Origin: Megaleporinus macrocephalus
Lineage: Eukaryota; Chordata; Actinopteri; Characiformes; Anostomidae
Direction: 5' to 3'
Assembly (NCBI GenBank): GCA_021613375.1
Contig: CM038704.1
Location: 36,764,162 to 36,828,161, forward strand
DNA: 64,000 nt
In this document: positions 36,205-49,589 of the stretch, one piece after another
How the letters are laid out: each line of letters begins with the position of its first letter
How positions within the stretch are numbered: the stretch's first letter is position 1
Notes under the pieces: model-generated
What the model was told of the DNA's origin: nothing
What the model saw: only the letters and a program-made list of their open reading frames with translations
The model's database searches: none
Made by a program: the position numbers and the translations under genes

Positions 36205-37425
36205 AATCCTTGAGGTGCTGATGTTGAACATTGCAGTGAGAATTTAATTAAGCAATAGTGATGTCAGGTACTCATGGTGAACATTGTTGTGAGGAATTGA
36301 TTGAGCAAGTGTGATGTAAGGTACTCATGTTGAACATAACTGTGAGGATTTGATTGCATGTTAGTGATGTCAGGTATTTCTGTTGAACATTGCTGTGAGA
36401 ATTTGATTAAGCAATAGTGAGGTCAGGTACTCATGTTGAGCATTGCTGTGAGAATTTGATTGCATGTTCGTGATGTCAGGTACATATGTTGAACTTGTTG
36501 TGAGGTATTGATTGAGCAATAGTGATGTCAGGTTATTGTGTTAAACATGGCTGTGAGAATTTGATAAAGCAATAGCGATGTCAGGTTATGGTGTTGAACA
36601 TGGCTGTGAGAATTTGATTGAGCATTACCTTTGTCAGGTACTCATGTTGAATGCTGCCATGAAGTATTGATTTAGTAGTAGTGATGTCAGGTACTTATGT
36701 TGAACATTGTTGTGAGGTATTGATTGAGCATTAGTGATGTCAGGTACTCATGTTTATCATGGCGGTGAGAATTTGATTGGGCAATAGTGATGTCAGTTAC
36801 TAATTTTGAACATTGCAGTGAGAATTTGATTGGGCATTAGTGATGTCAGTTACTCATTTTGAACATTGCAGTGAGAATTTGATTGGGCATTAGTGATGTC
36901 AGGTACTCATGTTGAACATAGTCGTGAAGTATTGATTGAGCATAAGTGATGTCAATTACTCATTTTGAACATTGCTGTGAGAATTTGATTGCATGTTTGT
37001 GATGTCAGGTACATATGTTGAACTTTGTCGTGAGGTATTGATTGAGGAATCGTGATGTCAGGTACTTGTGTTAAACATGGCTGTGAGAATTTAATTAAGC
37101 AGTAGTAATGTCAGGTATTCATGTTGAACAATGTTGTGAGGGATTGATTGAGCAACAATGATGTCGGGTACTCATGTTGAACATTACTGTGAGGTTTTGA
37201 TTGCATGTTAGTGAAGTCAGGTACTCATGTTAAACATTACTGTGAGAATTTGATTGAGCAGTAGTGATCATGTACTCATGTTAAACATTACTGTGAGAAT
37301 TTGATTGAGCAGTAGTGATCAGGTACTCATGTTAAACATTACTGTCAGGATTTGTTAGTGATGTCAGGTACTGATGTTGACCACTGCTGTGAGGATTTGC
37401 TTGAGCGTTAGAGAGGTCAAGTCAT
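36205..37425. repeat. Minisatellite with a 53-bp unit, about 23 copies
   Basis: Diverged head-to-tail units run GTGATGTCAGGTACTCATGT, then TGAACATTGCTGTGAGAATT, then TGATTGAGCAATA. Most keep the 53-base length; two or three near 37265-37370 are shortened. Weaker units may extend left to about 36090. Not coding: stops in every frame. Confidence 0.95.
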
Positions 37426-37560
37426 CCCAAAGGCACCAGATGGAGCTATATCACTCCAGAGAGCACAGTTCCACTGCTCCACAGCTCAATGGCAAGGGCT
37501 TTGTACCCCTCTAGCCCGCAGTTAGCATTGGGTATGGATACCTACGGCAGTGGATGCATG
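37425..37560 (-). mobile_element. Short Tc1-like fragment
   Basis: CACTCCAGAGAGCACAGTTC, CCACAGCTCAATGGCAAGG and the following block match the Tc1-like family seen at 3530-3741 (there CACTCCAGAGAACACAATTC). It lies directly against the end of the 53-bp minisatellite. Confidence 0.6.
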
Positions 37561-37604
37561 TTGAAATTGCTTAATTTATTCATTAGATAGTTTTGGACAC
37601 TCAC

Positions 37605-38020
37605 TCACTGAGCACTTTATTAGAAAATACCTACTTGTATATACACTTACTTTGCATTTGTAGTTTCACAGTTATATACTGTAGTCCATCTGTTTTTCTG
37701 TTTACTTTGTTACTTTGTTCTTCAATGGTCAGGACCCCCCACAGAACCACCAGAGTACAGGTATAAATAGGGTGGTGGATCATTCTCAGCACTGCAGTGA
37801 CACTGACATGGTGATGGTGTGTTAGTGTGTGTTGTGCTGGTATGACCAGACACAATAGGACTGCTGTAGTGTTTAAGCACCTCAGTGTCACTGCTAGACT
37901 GTGAATAGTTTACTAACCAGAAATATCCAACCACATGCACTCTATAAAAACCTATGAAACCACACTGTTGTAGCACATGCAGAATGTGGTCTGGCACTGA
38001 TCTGCTGAAACAACAACAAA
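37605..38020 (+). repeat. Dispersed repeat family 2, long copy
   Basis: Blocks: CTTCAATGGTCAGGACCCCC, TGGATCATTCTCAGCACTGC, GTGTTGTGCTGGTATGACC and GCACCTCAGTGTCACTGCTA. This is a common fish repeat of unsettled class. 38021-38775 is AT-rich with short ATTCTATTAA repeats near 38285-38360 and no gene. Confidence 0.75.
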
Positions 38021-38775
38021 CTTCCCAACAAATAGATGATGGATATATGGTGCGGAGATTTCAGACCTCATTCTCGTTCTGCTTAGTGTTTCTGAGCTGC
38101 ATTTCTGTAAAAAAACATGGCAAACGGCTGTAATGACAATCTTGAAAATCTCTATCTTGCTTGTTTTGATGCAGCCCCTAACCACAGTAGCAAATGTCAT
38201 CTAAGGTATTGCTACATAAGTGTAATGAATGAAAAACAACTTCATTTACTTTTTTTGTTAGTGCAGATAACATAGGTGGAATTCTAATTTCTATTAAATT
38301 CTATTAAATTATTATTTAAGTTATTATATGTTATTAAAATTCTATTAATTCTATTAATTTTTTAAATCTTTACTAGAATATTAATATAACAAAGTGTAAT
38401 ATCAGTAGGGGTCCTACTTAATAAGCAGAAATGGCAGCTCGAGTTTAGGCCTGTTTTACAGTAATGAAGGCCAAATGCCTTGAATCTCACTCCATTAGTG
38501 TATTCTCTATCCTATCCATGATGGCAGATGACTAAGTGGGTTGGCCCAGGGTTGGTTGGGTTGGTTTGGTAGGTTTATATCCCAAGGGTCACTGAACAGT
38601 TTGTAATCTGCTAAAAACTGAAATACTACTCTTATGTTTGTAGTGCAGTTTGTTTAACAACAAAATCTTTTCCACCAACTACTGACCAGATTGAAAGAAA
38701 ACCTCCTCCTTCAAGAAAAGTCCAGTTCCCACATGCAAAGACATGCTTGATTTATTTTGCATTTGTAAATTGTTG

Positions 38776-38935
38776 CTGTCCAAAGAAAAACATGCATGTC
38801 CACTTTTCCAGTTTTTACTTCTTTTCATCATTTGAGCCCGAGAACTCTCCTTTACATTGGGTGCAACTTTCACGATGAATGGGCCAGTAGAAATGCTCCA
38901 AAATTGGAATTTTGGAATAAAATCTGTTTACATAA
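38776..38935 (+). repeat. MITE family 1, left half
   Basis: It begins GCTGTCCAAAGAAAAACATG and reaches GAATGGGCCAGTAGAAATGCTCC; the right terminal repeat is missing. 38936-40507 shows no gene. An unclassified repeat may start near 39540. Confidence 0.7.
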
Positions 38936-40507
38936 AATACATTTGAAATAAATTGTTTTGCCCTCTTGTGTAAAGTTACTGCTTAGAGTAATTGGAACTA
39001 ATTAGTTCAGGGCAGAAACTCCAGTGACATTAAACATCACTTCTCTTACTGTGTTGTATGAGGCTGCTGCTATAAACTTGCTCTACTTTTTTTTCAGCTG
39101 CAGACACTTAACTACCTTTGAGATCATTATGAGGCAGTTTGAAAGACATGTCCTACTGATTAAACTGTGTTAACAACATGGCAATGAGGAATGAAATTAC
39201 AGCCTGAGCAGACAGACATTCCACCAGTCTCAATGACCTTGTTGAGACGAGTGTTACGAGTCACGTTTGTTAAAAACAGCTCATACTTCACATCAATTAA
39301 ATTCTGGTCTGAATTCTTTATTACCACACAAGCTCTCACTGAATAAAAAAAGGTCAGTGTACATCAGTGACAGAGTTTTTATTATGTTCCCTCTGTACAC
39401 CAACGCAGTGGATTAGAACTGAAGTAGTCGATTTAAAATTTTTTAGCTTTCAAGGGGCTTAACAAAAACATTTTCAGAGACTCAGATGTCATTGGACAAA
39501 TTTAAATAATATTAAATACAAGAATTATTTTTAATACTTGGATCCAAAGAAAACCACCAGCCTGGGGAAGTCCAATTCCCAGAAGCCTATGGGCTGATTA
39601 ACCAACCAGACACACCTGTTGGCAATAGGCCATGGCATCCAGGTACTATGTCAGGAAAATAAAAAAGGAAAATGCCTAAAAAAGATCTATAAAGAACAAT
39701 AGGTCAAAAAACAAAACTCAGGATGCCTTTTCGTTTGTGTTCTGGTTTCTATCTGATGTTCTAATATTCATTTTAAAGATATTTCTTTGTTTGAGGCTTT
39801 TTTTCCAACAAGCCTTTGGTATATAATTCCACTTACTGCCTGAGCTCCTACCTGCTGTCCAGACACAGCACCCATCAGATGGCAAGACAACACCTTTGGT
39901 ATAATTCCCACCCAGAATTTACATGCTTAATGAAAGGAATTCTTTTAATATTCTTCATCTTCTAGTAGATGTATGTTAATATTTCTTGAGATGACTAAAA
40001 AAAAAATCCAGTGCAATATATTTTTTATATTATGTTAATATCAAGCGGTGATTGCAAAGCAGAAATACGATTATTGCCTGACTCACGAAGCCCTTGAGTT
40101 CTGATGATCTGATTACTTATGTAAACGTAATGAACAAATTACTGACACAATCTGATTTCCTGCAGCTACCGGATTATTAAGTGCATGCAAACACACTCAC
40201 TGAGTGCCTGAAGTCTTCAAAACCATGGACATCACCTAAATGTCCCTGACGGTAGTACATAACCAGCTATAGCTAGTAATAGAGGTTTACAGGAAAGCAC
40301 CTTCACATAAAGGTTTTATGATGAGACAATACACAGTATACAGTAAATGAGGTGATGTCAAGGTGCGGCGTCTATAATCCAGCACTGTGAATAATTCACC
40401 AAAGCAGTGCTGTATCCTCCGTATAGTTTATGACATGGATTTTAATAGACATCCTTAATGACCCGCTCCCAGAATATATCTTAAAGTGGCAGTGTGTCTG
40501 TTACTTG

Positions 40508-40735
40508 CTGTCCAAAGAAAAACATCTCCATTTTTATTGGAATTTATTTTTCTACATCATTTGAAAACATCAGTTGTGTAGATGTGTAGATGATTGGGCC
40601 AATACAAATGCTCCAAAATAACATGGAGAATATTCTGGTTCCATTAACTTTCATTGAAAGTAAAGTTTTTGTCCTCTCCTGTAAAATTAAAATGTTGGAG
40701 ATTTTTTGGACTTTTTATCTTTAAACAGTGACCAT
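40508..40735 (+). repeat. MITE family 1, nearly full copy
   Basis: The left end is GCTGTCCAAAGAAAAACATC; the right end is the inverted form, eroded (TTTTTATCTTTAAACAGTG). The middle carries GCCAATACAAATGCTCCAAA. 40736-41990 shows no gene, only AT-rich DNA and short ATT runs near 41465-41500. Confidence 0.75.
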
Positions 40736-41994
40736 TTTTAGCTTGAAACTCTGAATCACTAGTATCAGTGGGTGATCTTGGTGTTTTCTGAAGAGATTTC
40801 TAGATAGAACCTCTTCAAGGGTGTTTAAGTCCTGTAGCGAGAGGATGAATAAGCTGTTCCACTGTTCATAGGGCTTTAAACTGTACTTTATAATGATGGA
40901 TGGAACTATATTATATTTAACTTTTTTCCTTGTTTAATGAACCTGACCTGAAGTGTATGAATACAGAGCAAATGTCTATATTTACATATTTTTTCTTACT
41001 TATATATTTTTTCTTACTTATATTTGGGTTTCTGTGATTTTCTGACAGTTCATTTAAACTTTTTGTCCACTAGATGGAACATTCTACTAAATTAGTTCAA
41101 ACTTTGTTTGCCACCATATAAAAACTATTTAGACAAAAGTATTTAACGCTTACATGTTTACAAGCATTAAATTAGAATCTATTTAAATCCAATTCATAAA
41201 TAGAGATAGTAATAAATTAACATATACAATATCATCATGAATAGGGTATATTCTAAATTTACACCATACCCTAACCCCTAAACTTACTCTAACACTTCAT
41301 ATATTAATGTATATCTGTAGTAATGTATGGATTAAACCAGGAGCCCCCCTCCACTCAAATACAGGCCCAGTTTTCCTGTACATTGTATAGAGATTAGATG
41401 AAGCTGATGTTAGCTTCTTATTCTTATCTGTTGTTCTAGTTATAGATGCATGTACAAGAGCTAGAATTATTATTAATAGATTATTATTATTAATATTATT
41501 TCAGAATATTAATGGCACAGTGTTACACTAGCACTGTTCGTACACCCCTCTTACTCAGTTTACTGTATTGCTGGTGCCATATGACACAAGGTCTAAACCC
41601 AAAACAAAGACTCTCCCAAATATAAAAATATGTTATGATGATGGATGTTGAAGTACAATTACTGCTTAAAATGATGCTTAAGTACCAAATAAACACAATT
41701 CAGGAGAATGTTGAATTGAAACCATGTGAAAAAATGTACTACAATACTTTCAAGAGCAGGATGCTCCAAACACAGAAACTGGATTTCCCTTCTACGCTAG
41801 ATGAAATGACAGCGAGAGGCATGTACAAGTGAACTGTGTGATATTAGCATTTTTGAAAAAGCTGCATTTGGCCTGTCAGCATCTCAAAAAAGGCACCCTG
41901 GAGTGAGCTATGAAAACCTTTACTTTAAGCCATGTTCATATGGATGAGGGCCCAAAACCACAGAGAAAATTTTTATAAATAAAAATAAGTTAAC

Positions 41995-42310
41995 ACATCT
42001 ATGACAGGAAACTCCTGCAGCACTACTGTGTCTGATCCACACATACCAGCACAACACACACTAACACACCACCACCTCATCACCTCCTACTGCAGCGCTG
42101 AGAATGATCCAGCACCCAGTAATATCTGCTCTGTGGTGGTTCTACTGGGGGTCCTAATCATTTAAGAACAGGGTAACAAAGTATACAGAGAAACAGATGT
42201 ACTACAGTCTGTAAGTGTGGGACTACAAAGTGCTCCTGTTTTGTAAATGGAGCTGATATAAATGTGGAAAATGTGTAGATACAAGGAGGTGGTTTTAATG
42301 TTATGGCTGA
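41995..42310 (-). repeat. Dispersed repeat family 2, inverted copy
   Basis: It has CAGCACTACTGTGTCTGATC, ACCAGCACAACACACACTAA, ACAGAGAAACAGATGTACTA and the end block GGTTTTAATGTTATGGCTGA. It is inverted relative to 37605-38020. Confidence 0.8.
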
Positions 42311-42339
42311 ATGGTGCACATATTTGTCATTTAATTATT

Positions 42340-42930
42340 TATGGTATTATTTACACAACGCTCGCCCTGCGGTATCGCTCACTCAGCTGGCTGCTGTCCA
42401 AAAACACGAGGACTAAACTTTCATAAGAACTAAACGATGCTGAGAGCTAGCGATACCATGTAGAACATACGTTATTTCCAAAACGGAAGTCAACAAACAA
42501 GTAATACAAGTTATTACTGTGCTGTTTTGCAGTGACAAACGAAAGAAGAACAAGGAACGAATTTGCATGAGAAGATGGATAAAGAAGCTGTGCCAGCAGG
42601 GACTGTCTGTTCTGCCAAGAATATTTAATTTTTATCATTGAAAACGTAGAGAAATCATGGATTGCAGTGATGCGACTCTCTCGCTATATGATCCCATTGG
42701 CTGTAGCTAGACGCTGCTGGTGACTTTTTGCCGGGCGTCTGTGATTAGTTGGCGACCACTTGGCGATGGCTTAGCGAGCGTCGTTCAGCAGTTCACACTA
42801 CATGACTGAGCGAGCACAGAGTGATCACTGATTTGCCTCTGAGCAGATGTTTTTGTCGGTGATCTACAAAAAACCATTGGCGACTGGAAAACCAGGCTAA
42901 AATCGTGTAGTGTGAACTAGGCATTAGCCA
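42340..42930. repeat. Probable non-autonomous DNA element
   Basis: The left part has ACACAACGCTCGCCCTGCGG; the right part has GGCGACTGGAAAACCAGGCT followed by TCGTGTAGTGTGAACTAGGC. The block is richer in CG dinucleotides than its surroundings. Class and ends are uncertain. Confidence 0.35.
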
Positions 42931-43138
42931 TCTTTGTGTTTACTGTTCCTTTTTTATTGGCCTCACATGATCTAAGTGGGAGCAGCACCTTCAACATGAT
43001 TGACAGGAGGTTCAAATATATAGTTGGAGCAGCAGAGCTACTTCTTCATCGTCTTATGTTGGATTGCTACAGTGACTCACTATCACCTCTTGAGGTAAAA
43101 AGTGGTATTATGAGACAGGAAGGGCTGGTGCTAACTGA

Positions 43139-43736
43139 TCAGTGTTGCCAACTTAGTGACTTTGTTGCTATATTTAGTGACTTTTCAGACCCTCTAGCGA
43201 CTGTTTTGTTTCTGGTGTTATTGGAGACTTTGAGACTCTGAGGTGAACACACATGATCTTCAGTTACTGCCCTCAAAGAGCAGAGGGGCTGCCATGAGCC
43301 CCGTCCCACAACACTCACAGTGTTCAGTCTCATAGTCAGAGCAGACCCTCACCGCTCCACGTCCCACTACACTCAGTGCGCATGCCTAAAGCCGCCGCTG
43401 ACCCCGCCCCCAATCTACAGAGCAGGATGTAAATATAAATGCGTCTTAGATAGATATACTTTACTGATTCCAGAGGGAAATTCTTCAGTGTGACACAGCC
43501 GATTTCAGAGGCAACAAAAAAAGAATCCGCAGAGGAAGTTCATTTATTCAGACTTAATTTGTAGCTCTAACATATTTAGGGTGTTTTTTACTCACTTTTT
43601 GTCTCTCCCACGTTATTCCTTCAAATACACGCATAGACCATTATGCAAATTAGGCGATTAAGTCATTTAGCGACTTCTACCGACTTTTAGGACAGCCAAT
43701 AGCTACTTTCCTTACTGAGGAGTTGGCAACAGTGTA
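43139..43736. mobile_element. DNA element with inverted ends around AGTGTTGCCAAC
   Basis: The left end reads CAGTGTTGCCAACTTAGTGA; the right end reads GAGTTGGCAACAGTGTAAC, its inverse. Between them, TTAGCGACTTCTACCGACTT near 43670 also mirrors TTAGTGACTTTTCAGACC near 43170, so the inverted ends extend well inward. No transposase is seen, so it is non-autonomous. Confidence 0.65.
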
Positions 43737-43924
43737 ACTTGATAGGCCTGCTAACTTCAGTAGATATCTCTGCAACACGATACATAGATGCCTTTGACAC
43801 AACATCCAAACTGTCAATTTTGGTTTATTTTGGAATATTTTAAACTACACCAAACTAAATCTGCTCTTTTAGCTGTTTAGTACTGTTAACTGACCTAAGC
43901 TTTACCCACTTTCTCCCTAAATAT

Positions 43925-44520
43925 AAGCCTTGTTCATACTGCCAGCCAAAATCTGGCATATCTAGATTGATTACTGATAGTCTGGTCAACAAAAAAACGA
44001 CATGCAGTCTTTTTCGGCCATTTGCAGCGCAGCAAACAACAACAATGCCAAATCCAGATTGGTAAAAAGGCTGGGACGCCACTGCTATGTCATTATCACA
44101 GCAACCTATGCCGATAGAATGGTAACATCTAAACATACAAATCCGATCTGATTACTTGCAAATGAGCACTTGCAAAATATTCTTTAGCTTAATTATTGTC
44201 TGTATTTTCACTACCTTTAAACATTGTCGCTGGAGTCGCTCACACGAGCCATGTAACTCCATTTTGCCTACTCCTGTTGCTAAGACTACAGCTAAACTCT
44301 GCAGAGCAGTAGATCATTAGAACTAGGACTGGACTGACCTACAATGCGAACTGCATTGTCTGTGTGTAAATAGCACGTCCCTTTACAAACTCACACATGC
44401 TGAACATTTGGCCTTCACCTTCAACTGAAGTTAACTTATTAAGTTCACACAAACAGCGTGTTTTTACGTAACAGGTGTAGACCATGTCTGGCCGTCATTG
44501 CAAGTGTGAGAAAACCACCA
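43925..44520. repeat. Non-autonomous DNA element with inverted ends
   Basis: The left end has CCTTGTTCATACTGCCAGCC; the right end has GGCCGTCATTGCAAGTGTGAG, roughly its inverse. This pattern is common among fish hAT-like MITEs. The interior has no coding frame. 44521-45810 shows no gene or recognised repeat. Confidence 0.5.
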
Positions 44521-45814
44521 GCGGTACACTGTGATTGAGATGTTCAAATTTATTTGTTCAGTTCGCCAAAACAATCATGTTGTGAAATTTAAGCAACTGT
44601 GTTTGCTGTAGTCGCCAATCAACACAAAGCCTGATCTGCATAATCTGTGGCAAACAAGAGACATACAAATGCATAATGCCAAATTGGTTCAAAGTCACAG
44701 CGCATACAGTAATCCTACCCCTTGTTTAGTTCATTAAAATAAATGATTGAACATTCCATTACGTGACTGCCAAAACAATCTCAACAGTCAATACACGACC
44801 CAAATTTGAATACATTTGAGAGAAATTTCATCTGTTGAGCCTGTTAAGGATCTGTGTGCAGTCATTTCAAAGGGAAACTGAAATAATTCATTATTATTTA
44901 ATAGGTGTGAACAAAGTTATTCATATCTAGAGAAACGTACCAAGTCAGAATTGATCACAGTGGTAGCAGACGTCCACTTCTCCAAAAAAAAACCTCCCTT
45001 AACCTCTTATGAATATGCTTAATACAGCTTAATCCATTTATTCTAATGCATTCATGGTGGAAAGGTACATGTAGGGTGTTGTAAAACAAAAGAATCCCTA
45101 TAGAAAAGTGTAGATCCAGTGGTGGTTTGATAGTAAATAAAATGTCTAATATTGGTTTTGTAGACGTGGTGACCCCTGGTTCCCATCAACACCACTATAA
45201 AGAACATTTAAACCATTTCAAACCACCCTGTTTACATCTCAACCTAGGCTGCAATTACAATATACATAGAGGGGGACACATTACCCTCACGCAACCATTT
45301 CAGATATGTTCAAAATGTCCCTCTCAGTGTAGCAATCTAAAAAATAAAAAAATCCACTGGAGTTGTTTCATGTTAGAATCCGTCAGTGTTCTTTTTAGTT
45401 GTGGAAGTTACACTTATAGTAACACTCACTAAACCAGCTTCACTCCAGCACAGTCTTTACGGCGCTTCAACGTCTCTGACGTGCATGAAAAGCTAACATT
45501 CAGGTTGTTTTGCATTGAAACTGCAATTGTGGAAATAAATAAATCTATAAATAATTTTGTTGCATGAAGTGGAAGCAAACATTTTTAAAAAAGGCCCGAT
45601 TTGCTAATGCAAATTATTCAGCCATCACTACTCTTAATTATCATAGCTTACCTGGCAAGTTACCTGCAAGTTAATTAGCCATACATTCACATAGCCATAC
45701 ATTCGCGGGCATATAAAACTAAACGCTACTGTCATAGCTGTTGGATATCTGACATGGGGTCTCTGTAAAGTGTCAGTTATTGTAACAAATGATTGTATTA
45801 TATATTATAAACCA

Positions 45815-46440
45815 CCAGTATGTAATGATTCACAAGACTTCGAGGCAAAGGTAAGATTCATAAGCAGGCTGCTTATTGAGAACAACAGTAAAATGCAATG
45901 AGCAGAGTACTGGGCAGAGCGGAGTAGCCAGGAAACCAGAGGGGCCTAGTGGAGATATCCAGGCGAGTAGACTGCGCAGAGAAGAAGTTGAACAGTGATG
46001 GGTCGTTATCCAAGCTCAGGCTGGAGATTCCAAGCGTTGGTTCCCTGTAAGAGCAAAGGTTAAAGCAGCTCCGCTGTGGAGCTTAGTTCCAGCAGATAAC
46101 ATCCTGTAAGAGCAGAGATAGAGCAGAAATCATAACAAAAGGTTGTGTGGTGAGACTGGCTGACGCTGAGCGCGGTGCGGCCGGGTAGACTTAGCTTGAC
46201 TTGCCTGGATATACCTTGGCTTGGCGTGACGTGGATGGAGGACGATGACTTCACTGGATCTGACTGGGTGTGCAGTGGGTTTGGCTTGACTTGGCTTGAC
46301 TTGGCTTGGCGGGCTTGCTTCGGCCTGACTTGATGATCACCAGGTGGCATAAATAAGGGGCAGCTGCAGTGTGTTCTAAGCTACTAATATTCAGGGGACC
46401 TCTGGTGGTGCTCACCACAGTGCTTACACAGTGAACCTAG
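45815..46440 (-). mobile_element. LTR-like element with a short TTGACTTGGC array
   Basis: On the minus strand it starts TGTAAGCACTGTGGTGAGCA. It holds a CAAGCC/CAAGTC-rich array at 46260-46320 (on the plus strand repeated TTGACTTGGC units). A proline- and serine-rich reading frame across it is a by-product of that array. 46441-47530 shows no gene. Confidence 0.4.
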
Positions 46441-47534
46441 TAAGTTTTTATATGGAATATTAATGTTGTAAAAATAGTACTAAACATAATAAAAGGAGAA
46501 GATGTTTCTGTTATCCTAAGTTAAGATTTTTCACAAATTCATATTACAGAAGCAAATCCTCATTTTAGAATCTTGTCTTATTTTACTTTATCTTTACTCC
46601 AGTTAGGAAAGCCCAAACTACTCAGGGTCAATAACTGGTTGTTATGTCTAACGATTTATTAAGTAACTGGCCTTATGCACACAGCTGAAACGCAAATACA
46701 CAATCAGAATAATGTTGAAAATGTAACGTTTAAAATGTAAGTTACAGCTCCTGTTACTGCATCATTAAAACATCAAATCCAAACTAAAGTGCAGAAAACC
46801 TGGAGATTAAGAATAGTAAGCAACACTGCGCTAATCCTCCTAATATACAGCCGCACATTCAGCTCCGTCTCGTTGTTATTCATCACCATCACTGTAATGT
46901 TCATTATAACCCGTTTTAGTCTACATTAACTCACAGAGTTAATATGAGGAACATAAAGAAAAGTGTGGTGGTTTACCACGTCTCTAAAAATACAGCCCCT
47001 GTAGCAACGATTGAGCAAATTAGGCTTTAACAAGCTGATAAGACTTATCTACACGTTATATCTAGATGCTGAATGAATGCCTGTCAGTGCGTTTTATTTT
47101 AATCAAAGTCGGTTTTAATAAAAGTGCTTGTGATGTCTCACACTGAGCTTACACTTACAACTAAACATTTAGCTGACATCACAGGAAATACTGAGTTATA
47201 TATTGTGTATTTAACCCAAAAAATGCAGCAATATGAGCAGTTTGGTGCTTGTTTTTCATTGTGTAGGGGTAGAAGAGGTAGACAGATGAGTGCCATCAGT
47301 TTAAACTGCAATTTGGTAAGTGTCTTGACTAAAGGAAACTTTAAGAATGTACAGTGTAGAATAATAACATGAACACAGTCTACAGTGTGTACATCTGCAG
47401 TAATGATAGTAAAGAAATGAAAAGTAAAACATCCTATGCAGAGCTGATGGAAAGCGTCCAGATGATCCAGCAATGCATCATTAAAATGCCTTTTCATTGT
47501 TTTCTCTAATAAGATCAATGTTAAACAATATATT

Positions 47535-47753
47535 GCTACTGTCAAAACAAAACCTTGTGTCTCCGAAAAAAAGAGATATTGTACATCTCAGTGAAGCCAG
47601 ACATCTTTCCAAGTATATATATATATATATTTTGTTCCAAGCTATTTTGGCTATATTGGTCTATTCATCAGGGAATTTTTACACAATGTTTAAAAAATGT
47701 AGAAAAATAAAATTAGTCAAAAAATGGAGATATACACTTTTCTTTGGACAGTG
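47535..47753 (+). repeat. MITE family 1 copy
   Basis: The left end is eroded (CTACTGTCAAAACAAAACC); the right end is intact (CACTTTTCTTTGGACAGTG). The interior has a short (TA)n at 47613-47630. 47754-48580 shows no gene. Confidence 0.65.
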
Positions 47754-48577
47754 ATGATGGTTCAATTTTTTTTCTATAGTATTTAAACTGGACACAATAA
47801 TTACAATTTTATGATGAATGGACAGTGTAGAATAAAAAAGTGAACACAATCTATAGTTTGTTCAATGTTGAAATAATGTCAACAATAGTTTCAGTGTTGA
47901 CATAGTTTAGCAGTGATTTAATAGTGTATAAACACTGAAATGCCGGCTGGGCTCATGACCCCACAGTGCTTTTCCGTATTTGCTTTTTGTTTCTCCTTTG
48001 ATTTGATCAGTAACTAATTAAGCCAACTTCAAAAATAGACTGATAGAAACAATTATATCAGGCAGACCCTCATCATATTTACCCAGTTATATTAAACACA
48101 AAAAAAGAGAACTCACAATGATCCCAAAAAGGTCCGGGTGATTCTGGTGTGACTGGATTAATGAAAATAAAGTACAGTATAAGTAAAGAACTGAGGTTCA
48201 CACAGCAATCAAATGATATGCAATGAGTCAGTTCATGATGAAGAGATGTAGAAAAAACCCTCCACCTTGTATAATCCTGCTGAAATGAGTAGCGGTTAAA
48301 ATCTTTCTGTTTCCATCGTTATCAGCACGAAGGAGATAAGACTGGAGCTGCCTTTAATTATATCTTTCCATTTTAAAACCATCTCAGTGAATTTTTTAAC
48401 ACTGATGTCAGGAAACCTTTTAAACTGTCAGGCTTGCTGAGAATGAAAGATAAAGATTTGAGCACAGCGCCCTCATGCTGCACCTGAAAATACTGCAGGC
48501 AGAGCTTTCACAAACACATCAGACAGTATATCTGCAGTAAATGAGAAACATATTCTGCAAAAGAAATGAAAGTAAAG

Positions 48578-48580
<3 letters not shown>

Positions 48581-48661
<81 letters not shown>
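48581..48661. repeat. (TA)n microsatellite
   Basis: About 40 TA units. 48662-49590 is AT-rich and shows no gene. Confidence 0.97.
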
Positions 48662-48666
<5 letters not shown>

Positions 48667-49589
48667 TCACTTTGAATATGTATTATTTCTTCTACATTAT
48701 TTAAACTTGACTACTGTAATTTACACTGTGTATGGACAACCAAAACACTTTTTAAAATAAAGAAACAAATCAATAATTAACAAGCACAATTCTGCAGAAA
48801 ATACTGTGTTAATAAATGTGATACTTTTTCACTGCAGGAGAAGTCAATACATGATTTTACTGATTAATAATGATCATGTTATTATCATTAATTATTATGA
48901 ATATGTTTATCAATGTAACAGAATTCTAATAGTGAATTTAAAAAATAATTCTTTATTTTTCAACAACGCCTTTCAAATGTTCTTGTCTTATATATGTCTT
49001 CATGTTTAGTGGTTGTTTATCTGTGTACGCTGAAAGGTTTTCTTTAGGTGGGAGTTCCATGTTGGATCACAACTATAGAGACAAGCAGGTTAAAGACTAG
49101 CAATGCATCACAGTCACAAGTCAAAACTGTGCCTCGTGTAAGACATTCTCTTAATTGTGCCGTTATTTACTCCAGCTGTAATGTTGATAGTAAGCTGTAG
49201 TAAAAATATGGTGACTTATGAACCCTGTACTTACAATCAAATAATGGGTTTATCCTTTTGATACACAACTAGGGACGCATCAGTGCTGACAGATTTTTTT
49301 TTTTTAGGTTTTGACAGAATTTGAACTACCTGATTACTTTTTTTTATATTGTGTGTAAATTTCATGTTGAATTAACTAATAGAAATGGCCCTGGGCTTGT
49401 GACCCCTGTAGCACTTTTGCATAATTGTTTTTTATGCTATTTGTTACTGCTTTCATTTGATCAGAAAGACAATTTAGAAATGGCCCAAGAGTGCTTAAAA
49501 AAGGAACATAATCTATAGATTGTTCAATGTTGAAAAGTAAGATGTTGAAACAACATCATAATATCGTTGTTGGCATTCTTACTTGGAAA

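Noticed and set aside
36205..37425. Regular 53-bp array that superficially resembles a CRISPR array
   Set aside because: There is no split into invariant repeat and unique spacer; the whole unit diverges evenly, and the context is vertebrate DNA.
42936..43241. 101-codon frame on the plus strand
   Set aside because: It crosses the boundary of the inverted-end element at 43139 and shows no conserved domain.
46060..46350. Ser/Pro/Gln-rich 96-codon frame on the minus strand
   Set aside because: Produced by the short TTGACTTGGC array inside an LTR-like repeat.
47138..47545. 135-codon frame on the minus strand
   Set aside because: Hydrophobic and Cys-rich by composition only; it does not match MS4A exons and has no splice borders or family match.
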